Of a DNA stretch of 64,000 nt, positions 1 to 18,515 are shown one piece after another. Under the pieces are notes generated by a model that worked only from the letters and a program-made list of their open reading frames with translations, made no database searches and had not been told where the DNA came from. Numbering within the stretch: position 1 is the stretch's first letter; every line of letters begins with the position of its first letter. Made by a program: the position numbers and the translations under genes. This stretch comes from Eonycteris spelaea (lineage: Eukaryota > Chordata > Mammalia > Chiroptera > Pteropodidae): positions 5,704,001-5,768,000 of the forward strand of contig PUFA01000116.1 in NCBI GenBank assembly GCA_003508835.1. Direction: 5' to 3'.

Positions 1-744
1 TCAGTCACGCAACCCCCTCTGTGAACATCCACGTGGCCGCTGCCCAGGCTGAACTCCCCCTCTCCCGGTCATCTCTCCTTGGGCCTCGGACCGTCGTCTT
101 CCCTGATGTTCAGTGCACTGAGCATTTACCGAGCAGGAAGTGCTCGGCCAGGTTTGCAGAAGGTGAACATGACACCTTCCCTGCTCTCCATGAGCTCATG
201 CTCCCAGGGGTGAGCGCCGCCCGGCACATCCCCTTGGCGAGGAGGACTCTGCGGTGTCTGGTTTTGGCTGGCGTGCGGCGTGCTGGCAGCTCCCAGCGGC
301 TGTCTGTCCTGACCCTCACACCTGCCCCCCACGGCTGGCCTGCCCTCCCTCCCACGCATTGACGGGAAGGTAGTGCACACTGCACGTTCTTCTTTGTTTA
401 GATAAATACCTGCGAATACGTGTAAACTGACGTGTCTGTGCAAAGCAAGCCGTGGGACTCTCCCGGGTGCGAGGACTCCCCGGCTTAGTAAACACGCACG
501 TCTGCCTACGCGCGTGACGGAGTTGTCCGTGGCGGTAGAAGGACATACCCTGGGTGCTTTGATCCTCATTCCACTGCCAAGAACCTGGCCCGGAAGGAGG
601 CGGCCGCCTGTGGCCAGTGTGTGCCTTCTCCCCACACATGGCTGCTCTCCCCTCCATCCCTGGCCACTGCTCCTGGCTGACACTGCCCCCCGCCCCCGCC
701 ACCACCCAGAGGAAGACTGGGAAGAGTCAGAAAACTAGAAGAAC

Positions 745-885
745 CACATAATTTAGTGGTGAGAGCCTGAGGCTAGGTTCTTGGCTACGCTTTCTGCCTT
801 TAACTCTGTGTGATCTTCCAGCAGCAACTGGGCTATTCTGCCTCAGTTTCCTCGTCTGGAAAATGAGAGAATTATTCAGCCCGCG
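745..885 (+). repeat. MIR SINE fragment
   Basis: The stretch carries the MIR core order: a 'tgtgatctt' block, then 'ctgcctcagtttcctcgtctg', then 'gaaaatgagagaattatt'. It is an ancient, diverged mammalian-wide repeat in forward orientation. Confidence 0.7.
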
Positions 886-912
886 GGGCAGGCCTGCAAG
901 GAGCGAAAGGGA

Positions 913-956
913 TAATAAGCGAGATGCCACTATGGAAGCTAATAAGCGAGATGCCA
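913..956 (+). repeat. Short direct repeat (two 17-bp copies)
   Basis: The 17-mer aataagcgagatgccac occurs at about 913–929 and again at about 940–956, a period of 27 bp. It looks like a small local duplication. Confidence 0.75.
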
Positions 957-1214
957 CATTGAGCAAATGGGATTATTGTGATGAAAAAACAAGCCAACAA
1001 GAAAACCCACAATAGTAAAAGGGGAGGGGCCGGAGGGGCTACGGGTTGTGAGCTTCCTCCAGTGAGAACAGCCTCGGACCTGTACGTGAGCTAACATGCT
1101 GTCTGTGGGCTCCCTCCCTGTCCCTTCCCTCTGAGAGGGTGCTCGTGGCGACACCGGTGGGCCCCACGCATGTCTAACCCATTTCAAACCCTGGGTAACA
1201 CAGAGAATGGGGCC

Positions 1215-1375
1215 AGAAGAATGACAAATGCGGCACTAATCCCAGCTCTGCCTCCGACTTGTTAGGGCAAGTCACCTCAGGACGCCAGGCCTCTTTCTGC
1301 ATCTGTCGCGTGAAGAGGTGAGACCAGTTTTCTAGGCACTTCCCTGCTCTGACAGCTCTGATTTGAATTCTCCAG
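1215..1375 (+). repeat. MIR SINE fragment
   Basis: The order 'atcccagctctgcctccgac' – 'gggcaagtcac' – 'gcctctttctgcatctgt' follows the MIR consensus in forward orientation, with the usual heavy divergence. Confidence 0.65.
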
Positions 1376-1895
1376 CAGCCACTCTTCATCCTGCCTCGTT
1401 TCCCAGCAGCCAGAGGCAAAACTTCACTCGCACACCCTGCACACACACACACACACGTGCGTGCACACACGCGGGCGTGTGCCCCTCCTCGGGAGTGGAG
1501 GAGCAGAGCACGGGGTGGCCGGGACCAGGCTAAGGGAAATGAGAGCACCTCACATGGAGGCCAGAGGGACCTTGCAGGGCAGGGCAAGGATTCGCTTACT
1601 CTATAAAACCTGCGCCAGGTTTTATGGCGAGATCCAGGCAGCGGTAGGGTTCCCCACCCTTCTAACACAGAATTTGGCCGTTCGATTTGATTCGTAATCG
1701 TCCTGCAAAATAAGACACTCCAAATCCTGCAAGTCATAGCGTTGGGATTTCCGATGTGCTCTGTAGTTCTCCTTGCTACTTCATCAGCGGGTAAGGGCTT
1801 CGTCTTTTTTGTCTAACAATTTGTAAGAAAACACGTATAGCGCATTTCTCACTCTTTTGAATGTGAGGTATCCTATTTAAAAAAAAAAAAACTGG

Positions 1896-2090
1896 ATTGT
1901 GAATAATTATACCTCTGAGTCAGGACTTCTCTGCCTGTGTGAAATGCTGAATAGCATTCCACCCTCTACCCACCGAAGCCAGTGGGACACCTGCCCCCCG
2001 ACCCCAGTTATAATAACCAAAAATGTCTCCAGACTTCGGCGAATTCCTTGGGGAGGGGACCAGGGGTCACCCTTTAGTTGAGAACCACTG
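1896..2090 (+). mobile_element. MER20 (hAT-Charlie DNA transposon) copy
   Basis: The stretch contains 'ccaaaaatgtctccagac' and ends in 'ttgagaaccactg', the characteristic right end of MER20. Its length of about 195 bp fits a near-complete MER20 (about 219 bp). It is an old non-autonomous element with no coding capacity. Confidence 0.8.
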
Positions 2091-2632
2091 TTTAAACCCT
2101 CATTTGTAAATAGGGGATCGTGGTAGTGATGTGAAGTAGTCTAAATAAAGTGAAATTTCCCCGCAGAAGGGAGTGAGTATAATCTAATCATTCAGACCGG
2201 AAGGAAAATACCTCTTCAGTGTCTCCCCTGCCCCTGCCCTAGGGAGGTGTCTGGCAGAGATCTGGGGAAGATGTGCAGATTTTGCTCCATACCTAAACCT
2301 CTCTGCTGGGCTACTATGAACGAAAACTACCTGTGCCTCAGGCACAAGAATCTTGTACCGTTTTTATGAGGCCCAGAAGGGTATTAGGCTGTTTTGGAGG
2401 GGGGTCCCCCTTAAGGCCAAGAATGTGAGCCAGGGCTTTCTCTGCTGGCCCCTGGCGGCCCTATGATGCTATTGCCGTAACGGCTCTGCCCGATCCCTTA
2501 GAGCCGCCCACAAGCTGCCCAGACCTCGACTTTTGCTGGATGCTGGAGTTTGCAGACCGGAAGAGGCCAGCTCTCTACCGGCCTTGCCAGGTTGGGTCTA
2601 AGCTGGTTCTTCACCCAAAGCACAGCCTGACT

Positions 2633-2808
2633 TAGGTTGCCAGATAAAATACAGGGCACTGAGTTAAATCTGATTTCAGATAAACAAAAAGTTGTGAGAA
2701 TATCACAAACATTGCATGGGACGGACTTACACTAAATATTATCTGTTGTGTATCTAAAATTCAAATCTAACTGAGCACGCTGCATTTTTATTTGGTAGAC
2801 CTGGCAAG
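2633..2808. mobile_element. Palindromic MER53-like DNA transposon
   Basis: The left arm begins 'ggttgccagataaaatacag' and the right arm ends 'ttatttggtagacctggcaa'. The two arms are imperfect reverse complements across about 175 bp. The arms match my recollection of MER53, a short non-autonomous palindromic element. The family name is from memory; the palindrome is visible directly. Confidence 0.65.
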
Positions 2809-3246
2809 CCTGGTAGATACTGGGGCAGACAGTATCTCTTTGATCTTCCAGGCCAACTAGGGCAAGAAAAGGAGCACAAAGAGAATATCTGGGGGGACAT
2901 TTACGGGCTTCGGAGATGTATAGCGATCGACAGGGATATATATCTTCAGGCCGGCCACCAACTAACCTCCCCACTCATACCCTAAGAGGTGGGGAGCTTG
3001 GGTAAGGAGACCCCTGAGGTCCATCTCCAGTTTTGCCATTAACCTTTTATGCATTTCGTCAAAGTGGGGCGTGACACTTGAAGCTAATTGGAGGAGGGTA
3101 GGGAAAGGATAGATGAGAAAGTGACTGATCTCTGCCTTCGGGTACCCCTAATACAGAGGAAGAGACAGACGCTAATCACAACACACAGTGAAAGATGCTA
3201 AAATAAAAGTAAGGCCAGAGGGAGCGAGTGCACACCTTTCTGGAGA

Positions 3247-3270
3247 GGGTGTGTGTGTGTGTGTGTGCAC
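3247..3270. repeat. (GT)n microsatellite
   Basis: A short run of GT dinucleotides follows 'gagagg' and leads into mixed 'gcacacgtgcgtgt'. A similar short CA run lies at about 1439–1456. Confidence 0.85.
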
Positions 3271-5024
3271 ACGTGCGTGTAGGCAAATAGAGCTGGCTCT
3301 AGAATACCTATAGGGGAGGGGTTTGGACAGATTTTTGGAAGGTCGTAGTGGTGAAGGGGTGTCTAGCAAACTTGTTTTGCACCTGTGTTTGCATACCCAG
3401 CATACCGTTTTTTACTGAGATGATACGATTGCTTAAGGTCAGCAGGGGCGTGTGGGAGGAGGGGCTGATGAAGACACTAAGGAGAGACTAAGGCCAAACC
3501 ACCTTTTGGCAATGCTACTAATTCGTTCATTCCACAGAGGGAGGGAATGCCCACCACGTGCTGGGCACAGATGCTAGGAACGGGGTTGGGGGGGGCGGTG
3601 TGGGGGAGCGATTAAATTTCAGGTGGGAAGAGGTTATGGCACAGGCTCAGAATGGTATGTTTGGGGGCGGCGAGGCTGAAACTCTGGTGGGAAGAGGAAG
3701 CTCAGAGAAGTAGCTGCACGAAGACTGTAAAGGACGTCTGGGTTCCTCCTCCGTGGGCATTTAAGGACCTATTGGACTTCCCTAAGCCGTGACTGCCTTG
3801 GCCATTTAAAGAGTGTATCTTGGCAGCATCGAGCAGGATGGACTGGGGGTAAATAGGGTGTGGGAGAACCAATTAGGGGAGTATTTGCTGATCTTGGGCT
3901 AGAGAATGACACGAGTTAGTGAAGGGCAGTCAGGACGCGGAGTAGGGATCGGAGGGAGAAGCAGTGGGTGAATTGGCAGGGCCTGGGGGCTCCTATGTGG
4001 CGCTGGGGGGCGGGGGGCTGAGGCCAGCGTCTGGGAGATGCGTCTCCAGCTCCTCCCTCTTCTCCGCCCTCCCACCCCCAGCACCAGAGTCAGTTTCCTG
4101 TCACTACCGGCGGTGCGGTGTGCGAGTGAGCGCCTGTCTGAGTCTTTTTTGCCACATAATTGGCCATCTCTGGATAAATAGGGTTATTTCATTCTCTCCC
4201 ATAGAAAGACCTAATGGCTCTGGACTGAGAGAAAAAAAATGAACGAAAGGGGTCCTATGTGTCTTAGTTGGACTAAGCTTTGATTAAAAAAAAAAAGGTT
4301 TAAGTTCATTATAGGAATAAAACTCTAGAGAGGATTTGGGGAGTCTGAGACGACGATTTTTGCTTAAAACAAGTGAGAAAAGCTGATAGGCAGCGGGAAG
4401 AGACTATAATCTGACTTAGGGGCCAGGAACACCAAAAGGATGCTCTGTTGCTTTTGGGGTGAGCCCTGGAGATGCTGTCGTGGGAGGGAAGTGCCAGGGC
4501 CTAAGGGCTTTGCCGAGAGGGTCTAGCAAGGTGGGCATCGCGGAGTTCCACATGTCCACTTCCTCCATGAACAAGGGGAGGGCATGCCTTGTCCTCCCGG
4601 CCTTTGAAAACAAAGCTTATCGCGGAGGGCGATCTCAGGACATTCAGCTGAGCTGAGTCAGAGCCCCTCTAGCAGTCGCTCCGCCGGGAGGTCAGTGGGT
4701 GCTTCAGCCAGACTCCTCCCCGCAGACCTGATGTGCACAGACAGGACACTCACACCCATCCTGGCGCCCTCACCTAGCGGGTAGGACACCAGCCACTGAC
4801 AGTCTCCCACCCGGACGAAGAGGGGAAAGCAAGTTGGCGTGGTCGGGGAGAAGGAGATCAGCCAACCCTTTGCACCCCAGCGGCCCCGCTTCCCTGAGCC
4901 CGAGGCCTTGGCGTTTATCGTCACGGAGGGACACGCGTTCGTATGTGACGGAGCAATGCCATCGCCCCTCGCTCCACCACCGGGCGTGCTCACGTTGCCC
5001 CTTTCTGGCCCCATTCCCTTGTAG

Positions 5025-10997
<5,973 letters not shown>

Positions 10998-11439
10998 GCG
11001 CCGGCGCCCGCCCGGCTCCCAGCGCCCTCACTCTCTCCTGCGCAAGCAGAAGCCAGCGCACCTAGAGGGCGCGCCTCCGGGCCAAGGCGGGAGGAACGAC
11101 TGTCGCAGGTTCCCAGGCCGCCACTACCCCGTCAGCTGCCGAGCGACGACGGAAAGCGGGCGGCGGCGGCAACCTGTCCCTCGTCGGCCTTCGGAGGGGG
11201 GGGCGGGTCCACTGGGGGGCCCACCCCCACCCCGCACTGGCAGAGCAAAGCACTTTAAGGACAGGCCTGCCACCTCTGGCATCCGGTCCCGATCCCAGAA
11301 TCAGCGTGGGAAGGGGGGACCGCTAACGGGGTACTGCAGAGATGTGGGAGAGGCTTGTGGAAGAAGCCCTGAGTGAGGGGACAGACAGCGCTCTCGGGGT
11401 GGGGGTGAAGCTGATTGAGCCTCAGCGGCTTCACCTTCC

Positions 11440-11445
11440 AATAAA
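11440..11445 (+). terminator. TRPV6 poly(A) signal AATAAA
   Basis: A canonical AATAAA lies about 440 nt after the TRPV6 stop codon (10995–10997) and is followed by a T/G-rich stretch. It is the first clear signal downstream and gives a 3' end near 11,460. Confidence 0.75.
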
Positions 11446-11560
11446 CGTGTTCCCTGCTCTGCTCCCCTCCGGCGTCCTGCTCTGCAGTGGCATCCTGCCG
11501 ACCTCTCCTTGCAGACTGAGGCCTCACCACACCTCCAACTTGCAAAATCCCATCTTTCCC

Positions 11561-11566
11561 TTTAAT
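11561..11566 (-). terminator. EPHB6 poly(A) signal ATTAAA
   Basis: On the − strand, ATTAAA lies about 180 nt past the EPHB6 stop codon. It is the common variant poly(A) signal and predicts an EPHB6 3' end near 11,545. That is only about 85–100 bp from the TRPV6 3' end, which arrives from the other side. Confidence 0.55.
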
Positions 11567-11741
11567 GTGGGGAGGGGGCGGGGAAGGGACAGAGGACAGG
11601 GTTAGGAAGCATCCAGAAGGTTGGGTTGAGAGTGCCAGGCATGAGAGGCCCAGAAGGAGACTGGCTCTCGGCTCCCACGTCCCTCCTTGGCCCTGGGGCT
11701 GGGTCCTCAGCATCCGGAGTTCACAGCTTCCGGCCAGGGCC

Positions 11742-14700
11742 TCAGACCTCCACTGAGCCTGGTTGCCTCAGGTGCCGCTGAAGGAGCTGGACATTGTGCA
11801 GCAGTTTCTTCTGGTGGCCGGCCAGCGTGATGCCCAGGGCAGGCAGGTCTCTGGTGGGGAAGGAGCAGACCCTGAGCCAGCTTCTCCAAGACCCCAGGCA
11901 CGGCCCTGGCCAGCCCTGGCCTTGGGCCCGGAGGCTCCCCCCCGCCCCCACCTGTCCCTGCTTACTCCAGGCTGAGCTGAGCCACATCGCTGAAGGTGCA
12001 GAGGCCACACCTGGAGAAGGTGTCTTGGTAGCACTCCAGTCCAATGGCAGAAAGCCAGGCCTGAGGTGAGTCCAGAGAAGAAAAGTCCAGGGCCACCGGG
12101 TTCAGAAGGGCCTGGGATGGCCTAAGGAGGAGAGGCAGACAGGTCAAAGTCCCCTCTTCATCCTAGCCCCCACGCCTCGGTTTTCTCTTGGGTTCTCATC
12201 GACCCTCCCTGGCTTTCCCAGGCTCCAGCCCCAAGCCCCAGACCTGTCCCCAGAGCTCCCGCCAGCCTGCAGAGTGTCTGGCTTGCGGATCATCTTGTCA
12301 AAGGCAGCCACCAGTTGGTCAAAGTGAGGCCGCTGGGTTCGGTCCTTCTGCCAAGTATCCAGCATAAGCAAATGTAGTCCGGGAGGACAGCCTGGAGGTG
12401 GGGGCAGCCGGAACTCCTGTTCTATTGCATTTAGTACCTGGGGGTCCGAGGAAGAATATGGTAAGGGAAAGCTATTGCCAGCGGAAAGGAGTATATTGTT
12501 AGGTACGCTGGTGGGCCGGGATGAGCTGGAGCATGAAATCGCAGTGGGGAAGGAACCGAAACTTACAGAACACGGGAGCCCCGCGATCTCAGGGCGGGAA
12601 CGGATTAGGGAGTGGAGGTCTCAGCATGTGCAAGTCTGTGGGGCCAGGCTGAAGGGATCCGGGGTGAGGATCAGCCCTGCCTCGGTCAAGAGCTCACCTC
12701 CGGGTCACTCATGTCCCAGTAGGGCCGTTCTCCGTAACTCATCACTTCCCACATCACTATCCCAAAGCTCCAGACGTCACTAGATGTCGTATGCTTTCCA
12801 TGTGCAATGACCTCTGGAGCCGTCCAGCGAAGCATACGACCTGGGCCCTGAGGGGTGCGGTTAAGGGCAACAACAGCGATCGTCACGGCAGAGGTCACAT
12901 TTACTGGGCAAACTGCTCTGGGCTCAGACGTGAGGCAAGGGCTCCACATCAAGCACCTCTCAGCACGCATCGCACCCCTGCAGGGTGGATGATGCTATCC
13001 CCGTTGTACAGATGCAGAGCCTGAGGCACAGCAGGATGTGCACTTGTGCAAAGTCACAGCTGAGGGGGGCGTGGCCCGGATTTGTACCCAGCTGCTCTGA
13101 CTAAAAGTCTGCGGTCATTAGGGGAAAGGTGAGAGGTGGTTCTAGGTTTCTGAGGTCTCCACCTTCCCCAATGGCCTCGGTTTCTGAAACCTTTCAATGT
13201 CCCCTTGTCCGGGCTTCTATCCTGGACGGAACACAGGTGAGTGCCAGGCCTTCAAACACAACGCTATGCCTCCTGAGGCCCCCACCCCAGGCTCTAGCTC
13301 ATCCCCGCACCTCTGAAGGATGCCAAAAGGCCCCGAGGCCGCGTTCTCACCTGAGGACTGTGGCCGAGACGGGCCACTTTGCACACCAGGTGGCTATTCA
13401 CCAGCACACTGCGGGCAGAGAGCGCGCGGTGGACGAAGGCAAAGCTGGACAGGTACTGCATGGCGGCGGCCACTCCCCGCTGCATGGCCACCAGCTGCAG
13501 GCTGCTGAATTGGCCCTCCCGCTGCTGAGGACAGGGGCAGAGGTCAGCAACTGAGTGGGGAACTCGACACACGCAGAGCAGACGAGGGGATTCAGGACTC
13601 AGGAAATGGCCTGGGAATGAAGCTGCAGACCACCAGGGGCAGGCGGGAAGGAGCAAAGGTGCAGGGCCTCCAGAGCAGCCGAGAGCCACACGCTTGCCCA
13701 GAAACCAAGGGCCCGCCTCCCCCGCAGGCCAGACTGACCCTGAGGAAGCTGTCCAGGGGCCCCAGCTCCATGAGCTCCGTCAGCACCATGAGGGGCCGGC
13801 TCTTAGTGACCACGCCCTCCAGCCGCAGGATGTTGGGGTGCTGGAACTGGCCCAGCACTGCCGCCCGGCCTAGAAAGGCCATCTGCAGGCTCTCGGCACC
13901 TCCGGTCCACAGGGCCTGGATGGCCACCGCTTGCTCCCGCCGGCCCCGGGGCTGCAGCCGGCCCCGGCGCACCTCTCCGAAGGAGCCTGGCAGGACGGGT
14001 GTAGGTTGGGGGCGGTCAAGGACAGACGGTGGGCTCACGGCATCCTGCCACATTTAGGAGAACGCCTACCAGGCCTTCCCTCTGCCCCTGCCGTACCTGC
14101 CCCGATGACCTCCTCGATCTTGATATAAGCAGGATCGACCTCCCGGGCAAATTCTCGGATGGCCTGGCAGGGGTCCTCGTACGTGGACGGGTCGATGTAA
14201 TACTTCACTCCAAGCCCTGTAGGTGTGCGGGGTGCATTATGGGGTATGGCACGCCCTCTTCCGAAGACAGTGCCGAGGAGCTCCCCTCAGCCCTGGGGGG
14301 ACCCAGTGTTGCCTGGTGTGCTCCTGGCCCGAGCCCCTGCTCTTCATCAGTGCCCCCCAACCCTGGCCCCATTCACCTCCAACTGCCTCACCTGGGCTGC
14401 TGTACTGTTGCAGTTGCTCTGTGTAGCCTGTCCCACGCCTCTTCCTGAGGGGCAAACCAGTGTTCTGGAATGACCCTCACTCCCATTTCCTCCCCCTTCC
14501 ACCCCCACACAGGCTGCTCTCAGGCCCGGGCCCCAGGGTGAGGGTTCCCGGCTCCCTCCTTCCCCTTCACAGGGGCCCAGGGGAAGGGGCTGGGCGGTGG
14601 GGGTTCCGCAGCGGGCTTGGGGGCAGCTGGGACTTGGGGTTGCGATGTGGACTGAGAGGGGTGGGGGCGTGGTGGGGAGGGGCTCACCTCTGGAAGACAA

Positions 14701-17700
14701 CAGCCAGCACGGTGATGGCCACCAGCAAGAGGAAGGCCAAGGCCCCCAGGATGGACCCAATCACCAAGGAGAGCCGCTCCGGAAGCTGGGCGGACAGCTC
14801 ACCTGAGGAACCGGCGCCCAGGACCACAGGTGGGCGAGGCCTCGCAGGAGCACGCACCTACACATCTCACCATGCACCCGCCTGCCCGCCAACCCGGTGA
14901 CCCCGGCTCAGCCACGAGCTCTCTCCTCTCAGCCTCTGGTCTGGAGGGTTCCGGGGGAGGGTTCAAGCCCAGGGGGCCCCGGGCCTCTCCTCACCACCCT
15001 CTGGTGTCCGCCCTCTATCCAGGCCTCCGCTCACCTTGAGGCAGCGTCTGGAAGTAGACCTTGCCTCCGAAGGGGCCGTGGCCCGCAGCCGTCCGAGCCC
15101 GCACCTGGAAGCCGTAGATGTGCCCGGGGCTCAGCTGCCTCACGGTTGCCATGTTGGTCTCGCTGGTCAGGGTGAAGGAGTGGGATTCATCTTCTGCCTG
15201 GGGGTGACAGCCACTCACTCCCTGCCGGCAGGCCCCAGCCCCCCACTCCTGCTCCAACCAACCCACCCCCCCAAGGCTCTGGCCCCTGCCACCTTCACAG
15301 GGCACCCCTCCGGTCCCCCATCTCTAGCCCCAAGGTGGGGTGCTGCCCCGCCCCCGCACCTGGTCATAGTAGCGAAGCTGATAGTCCAGGATGTTCCCGT
15401 TGGCCTGGTCTGGCTGAGGCCAGGACACCGTGATGCTGTCCGAGGCCCGGCTCACCTGGTGCACCGCAGGGACTGCTGAAGGAACTGGAGTGGGGGGGTT
15501 AGAAGCGGGTTTCCGGGAGGGCTAGTGGGGGAGGGGTTCTGAAAAGGCGAGGTAAGGCGTTAGGACGAGGCAGGGCTCACCTGCGTGGCTGGTGCTGACA
15601 TTAATGGCCGCGGCCTGGGGAGGGTCAGGGCTGAGCTCCGACACCCCGTTGACAGCCTGCACCTCCAAGATGTAGGGTACATGTGGCCGGAGCCCCCCAA
15701 CTAACACGCGGCTCTCAGTCAGGCCCCTCTGGGGGGTCGAAGTGCACGTCATCCGGGCAGCGGCGACACGCGCCGCCTCCACCTCCGCCTCCCGGCTCCT
15801 GGCGGCCGCCGCACTCCCTGCACACGACGTTGAAGAGCAGGTCCCCTCGCCCCCCCAGCTCCTGGGGCAAGCGCCAGTGCAGCATGAGCGCCGAGCCTTG
15901 AACCTCGAACCAAAGCTCCTGGGGGGCGGACGGAGGGCCTGCGGAAGCCAGCGGGTGAAGCCAGCGGGCGCAGCCGGGAAGGGCCCGGGAGTGATCCAGG
16001 AGCGCCAGGCGGGGCCAGAGAGCGGAGGTGGCCCGTGGGAGAAGAGAGGCAGGTCCGCCAGGGTGGATGGGGGTGTCAGGGAGAGAGGGAGAAGCAGGCC
16101 AGGAGGGGAGGACATCAAGGAAACAGGAGAGGGAGAAGTCACTGCCGAGGCAAACCGGCCCCACCCGCCGCCCTCAAAGACGCCCAAGTCCGGCCCCACT
16201 CCCAGTCCTGCTTCTACCTCTTGGGTGGGTGACTCACCCGTGCAGGGGGCCCCTGGGGGGTCTGAACTGGCCCTGTAGAAGCCTCCAAGGCAGGGGCAGA
16301 CAAGGCTGCAGAGTCAGAGGCCTGGCTGCGGGCCGGGCAGGGCGAGCAGGGGGTGTTCCCAGCCAGAGCCTTGTAGGACCCCTTGGGGCAAGCTGAAGAG
16401 CAAAGAGTGGAGGCTTGGCCCCTTCTGTCCACCCCACCCCCTGCGCCCCACACACCTGACAAAGGGCCAGTTCCTCCTTTCCTCCCGTGCTGGAACCCCA
16501 AACCCTCTCTTCCCTCTTTCCTTCCCTCGGGCAAAGAGTCCATCTGCCTTTTCACTGGAGGTGGAAGTGCATTTCCACTGATGGAAAAGTGAGGTGGGCG
16601 GGGGCCCTGGGCAGGCCAGGCACCAGGCGTAGGCGTCTGTAGGCCTGATTACATAACTTCCCTCTGCGGAGGCCGCCTGCAGCCTCCACCTGCCGCAGAA
16701 TCAGTCTCCTTAGCCTTTGGCGGGGATGCACGGCCTTCTACCTACAGCCCTCACCTGACCCCGGGATAATCCCACCCCACATAAAGGGCAAATGTGGACC
16801 AAGGACCCTGTCCCGAGATCACCCAGGAGCTCAACTCCTTCAGGTCTCCATCGCTTCTCAGGCCTGCAGCCCTAAGGGCTTCAGCGATGGCTGCAGATGT
16901 CTCCAGAGGGTTCTAGACATTTCAGAGGCGTGGACAAGAGCAAGTTTGTGTGCTTTAGGAAAAAAAACAAATGTCCATTCCTGACAGAGTTCCCTCCTGA
17001 CGTTTGGGGACAGAATGAAGAAGTGTGGGGCATTCGGGAACGGACCGCAGAGGGCAGGGCAGGGGAGGCGGGCCGGGGCAAGCACAGGGGGATGGGAGCT
17101 CACCTTGGCAGGCCTTGTCTCCGCGTGCAGGCTGGTGCCCCGGCTGGCAGCGGCAGCCCCCGACGGCTACCATCCACTTGCCCTCCCCATTGCAGTGCAG
17201 CCTCGGGGGCTGCCCCCTGCCTGGCCCCCACCTCCATCCTCCTCTGGCTCTGCATGGGCCACACAGGTGCCCACGGCCGCCACCAGGGAGGCCTCCGGCC
17301 CCACTGGCCTGCGTCTCAGGGAAGGAGGCGAAGGCGCGGAGCACGGAGGGGCAGGCGTGAGAGAAGAGTTTCACCGCCACCAGGGCCAGGCAGGCCCCAG
17401 TGTCCTGGAAGGCCACGTAGAAGCCGCGCTGGGTCAGGGGGCCGAAGCTCCGCTCTTTGACGTTGAGCTGCAGCCCGGCCCGAGGCCCAGGCCCTCGGGG
17501 CCCCACCGCCCAGGCGGAGGGGGCGGGGAAGCTCTCGTCCCCCGCGATCGTGTCCACCTTGGTCCAGCGTTTGAGGTGCCAGGCCGCGACGCCGTCAGGC
17601 CGTCGGGCTCCTCGGCCTGGCGGTAGTAGAGCGTGAAGGTCTCCCGACAGGCGCCCCGGCCACACCCAGGCTGGAGCAGGCCCGCACCGAGAAGTGCAGC

Positions 17701-18515
17701 CGGATGTGCGCCCTCTGGGCACCTCGCCGCTCCACGAAGTGGGTCTGCAGCCAGTTGTCCTGCCCGGCGCCCGGCGGGGCCCCGGCCACGTGGCAGGCCT
17801 CGAAGGTCCGCGTCAGGCGTCGCTGGTCGTCCAGAACGCTCACTTCGTCCCACTACAGGGAGGGGAAGCGGGGAGGCCGGTTACTGCTCAGGGCTTGCAG
17901 GGAAAGTTCTTCCCCTGAGACTGAAAATTAACTGGCATGCAAAGCAGAGCTAGGCGAGGAGTCTCATTCCATTAGTCTCTGCCCGGGGTTTCCTTCCCCA
18001 AATCCGCACTCCGGGGAGCAGGGCAGAGAGGGGTGATGGGTGCAGAATGTGAGGGCGACACTCACCCCACCTGGCGGGTAGGTGAGCCAGCCGATCTCAG
18101 AGGTCTCTCCAGTGGTGTCTAGCAACACCTCTGCCCAGAAACAAGAACGGGCAGGCAGTGGCCAAGGCTCTGGCCAGCACTGCTCAACCTCCGCCCTGTT
18201 CCCATGAGGAAAACAGAGTCCCCATCCTGGGCCTGGTATGTTTAATTCACTGGCCATAGCACAGCTGTTGTCAGGAGCCTCTCTCTGAAACCCTCCCCCT
18301 CCTGTGCCCCCTGTGAGGCCTTCACTCTTTTCTGCTTTTCTGAATCATTCCCATGTCCACCTGTGTCGGGTCTCTACTGGCAGGTGGGGGTTCTCCGGTG
18401 GCCCCTCCCTCTTACCTTCCAGAGCCAGAACGGAGGATACCAGGACCAGGACCCAGAGACTGCACACCATGCCCGCCACTCCGCTCCCTGGGCGGGCAGC
18501 ACCCTCAGCGGCCAT
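11742..18515 (-). CDS. EPHB6: EPHB6, kinase-dead ephrin receptor, 16 coding exons
   Basis: Type I membrane Eph receptor of B class. Exons in gene order (−): 18515–18416, 18130–18066, 17852–17104, 16392–16238, 15938–15581, 15484–15360, 15197–15035, 14802–14688, 14444–14392, 14216–14097, 13986–13739, 13524–13351, 12847–12698, 12437–12244, 12121–11966, 11850–11742. They encode a signal peptide ([18 protein letters not shown]), ephrin-binding domain, Cys-rich region, two fibronectin III domains, a TM helix ([19 protein letters not shown]), pseudokinase and SAM domain ending GSVEV. The kinase is dead by inspection: β3 lysine replaced (AVAIQALW), HRD is HRALSAR without Asp, DFG is RLG. Human EPHB6 has a poly-Ser tract after DESFP that is contracted here. 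Six indels break the extracellular exons: four in exon 3 (17654–17657, about 17598, about 17290, 17205–17209), one in exon 4 and a 2-nt loss at 15731–15736. All are in C/G runs. Correcting for them gives about 1013 aa against 1021 in human. Confidence 0.94.
12890..13120 (-). repeat. MIR SINE inside an EPHB6 intron
   Basis: The reverse strand gives the MIR order. On + it reads 'ctatccccgttgtacagatg', then 'gcctgaggcacag', then 'tgcaaagtcacagctgag', the reverse complement of the MIR core. It lies in the intron between the exons ending at 12847 and starting at 13351. Confidence 0.7.

Larger units (their letters stand above)
1..5024. other. No exon recognised; TRPV6 intron 1 or upstream DNA
   Basis: No open frame here resembles a known protein, and the TRPV6 exon 1 residues (a stretch ending LLQQKR just before exon 2) are not found in any + strand frame. 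Human TRPV6 has a long first intron, so this block is most simply TRPV6 intron 1, with exon 1 left of the window. That is inference. The block contains two MIR copies, a MER20, a palindromic DNA transposon, short CA and GT repeats and a small direct repeat. Confidence 0.55.
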
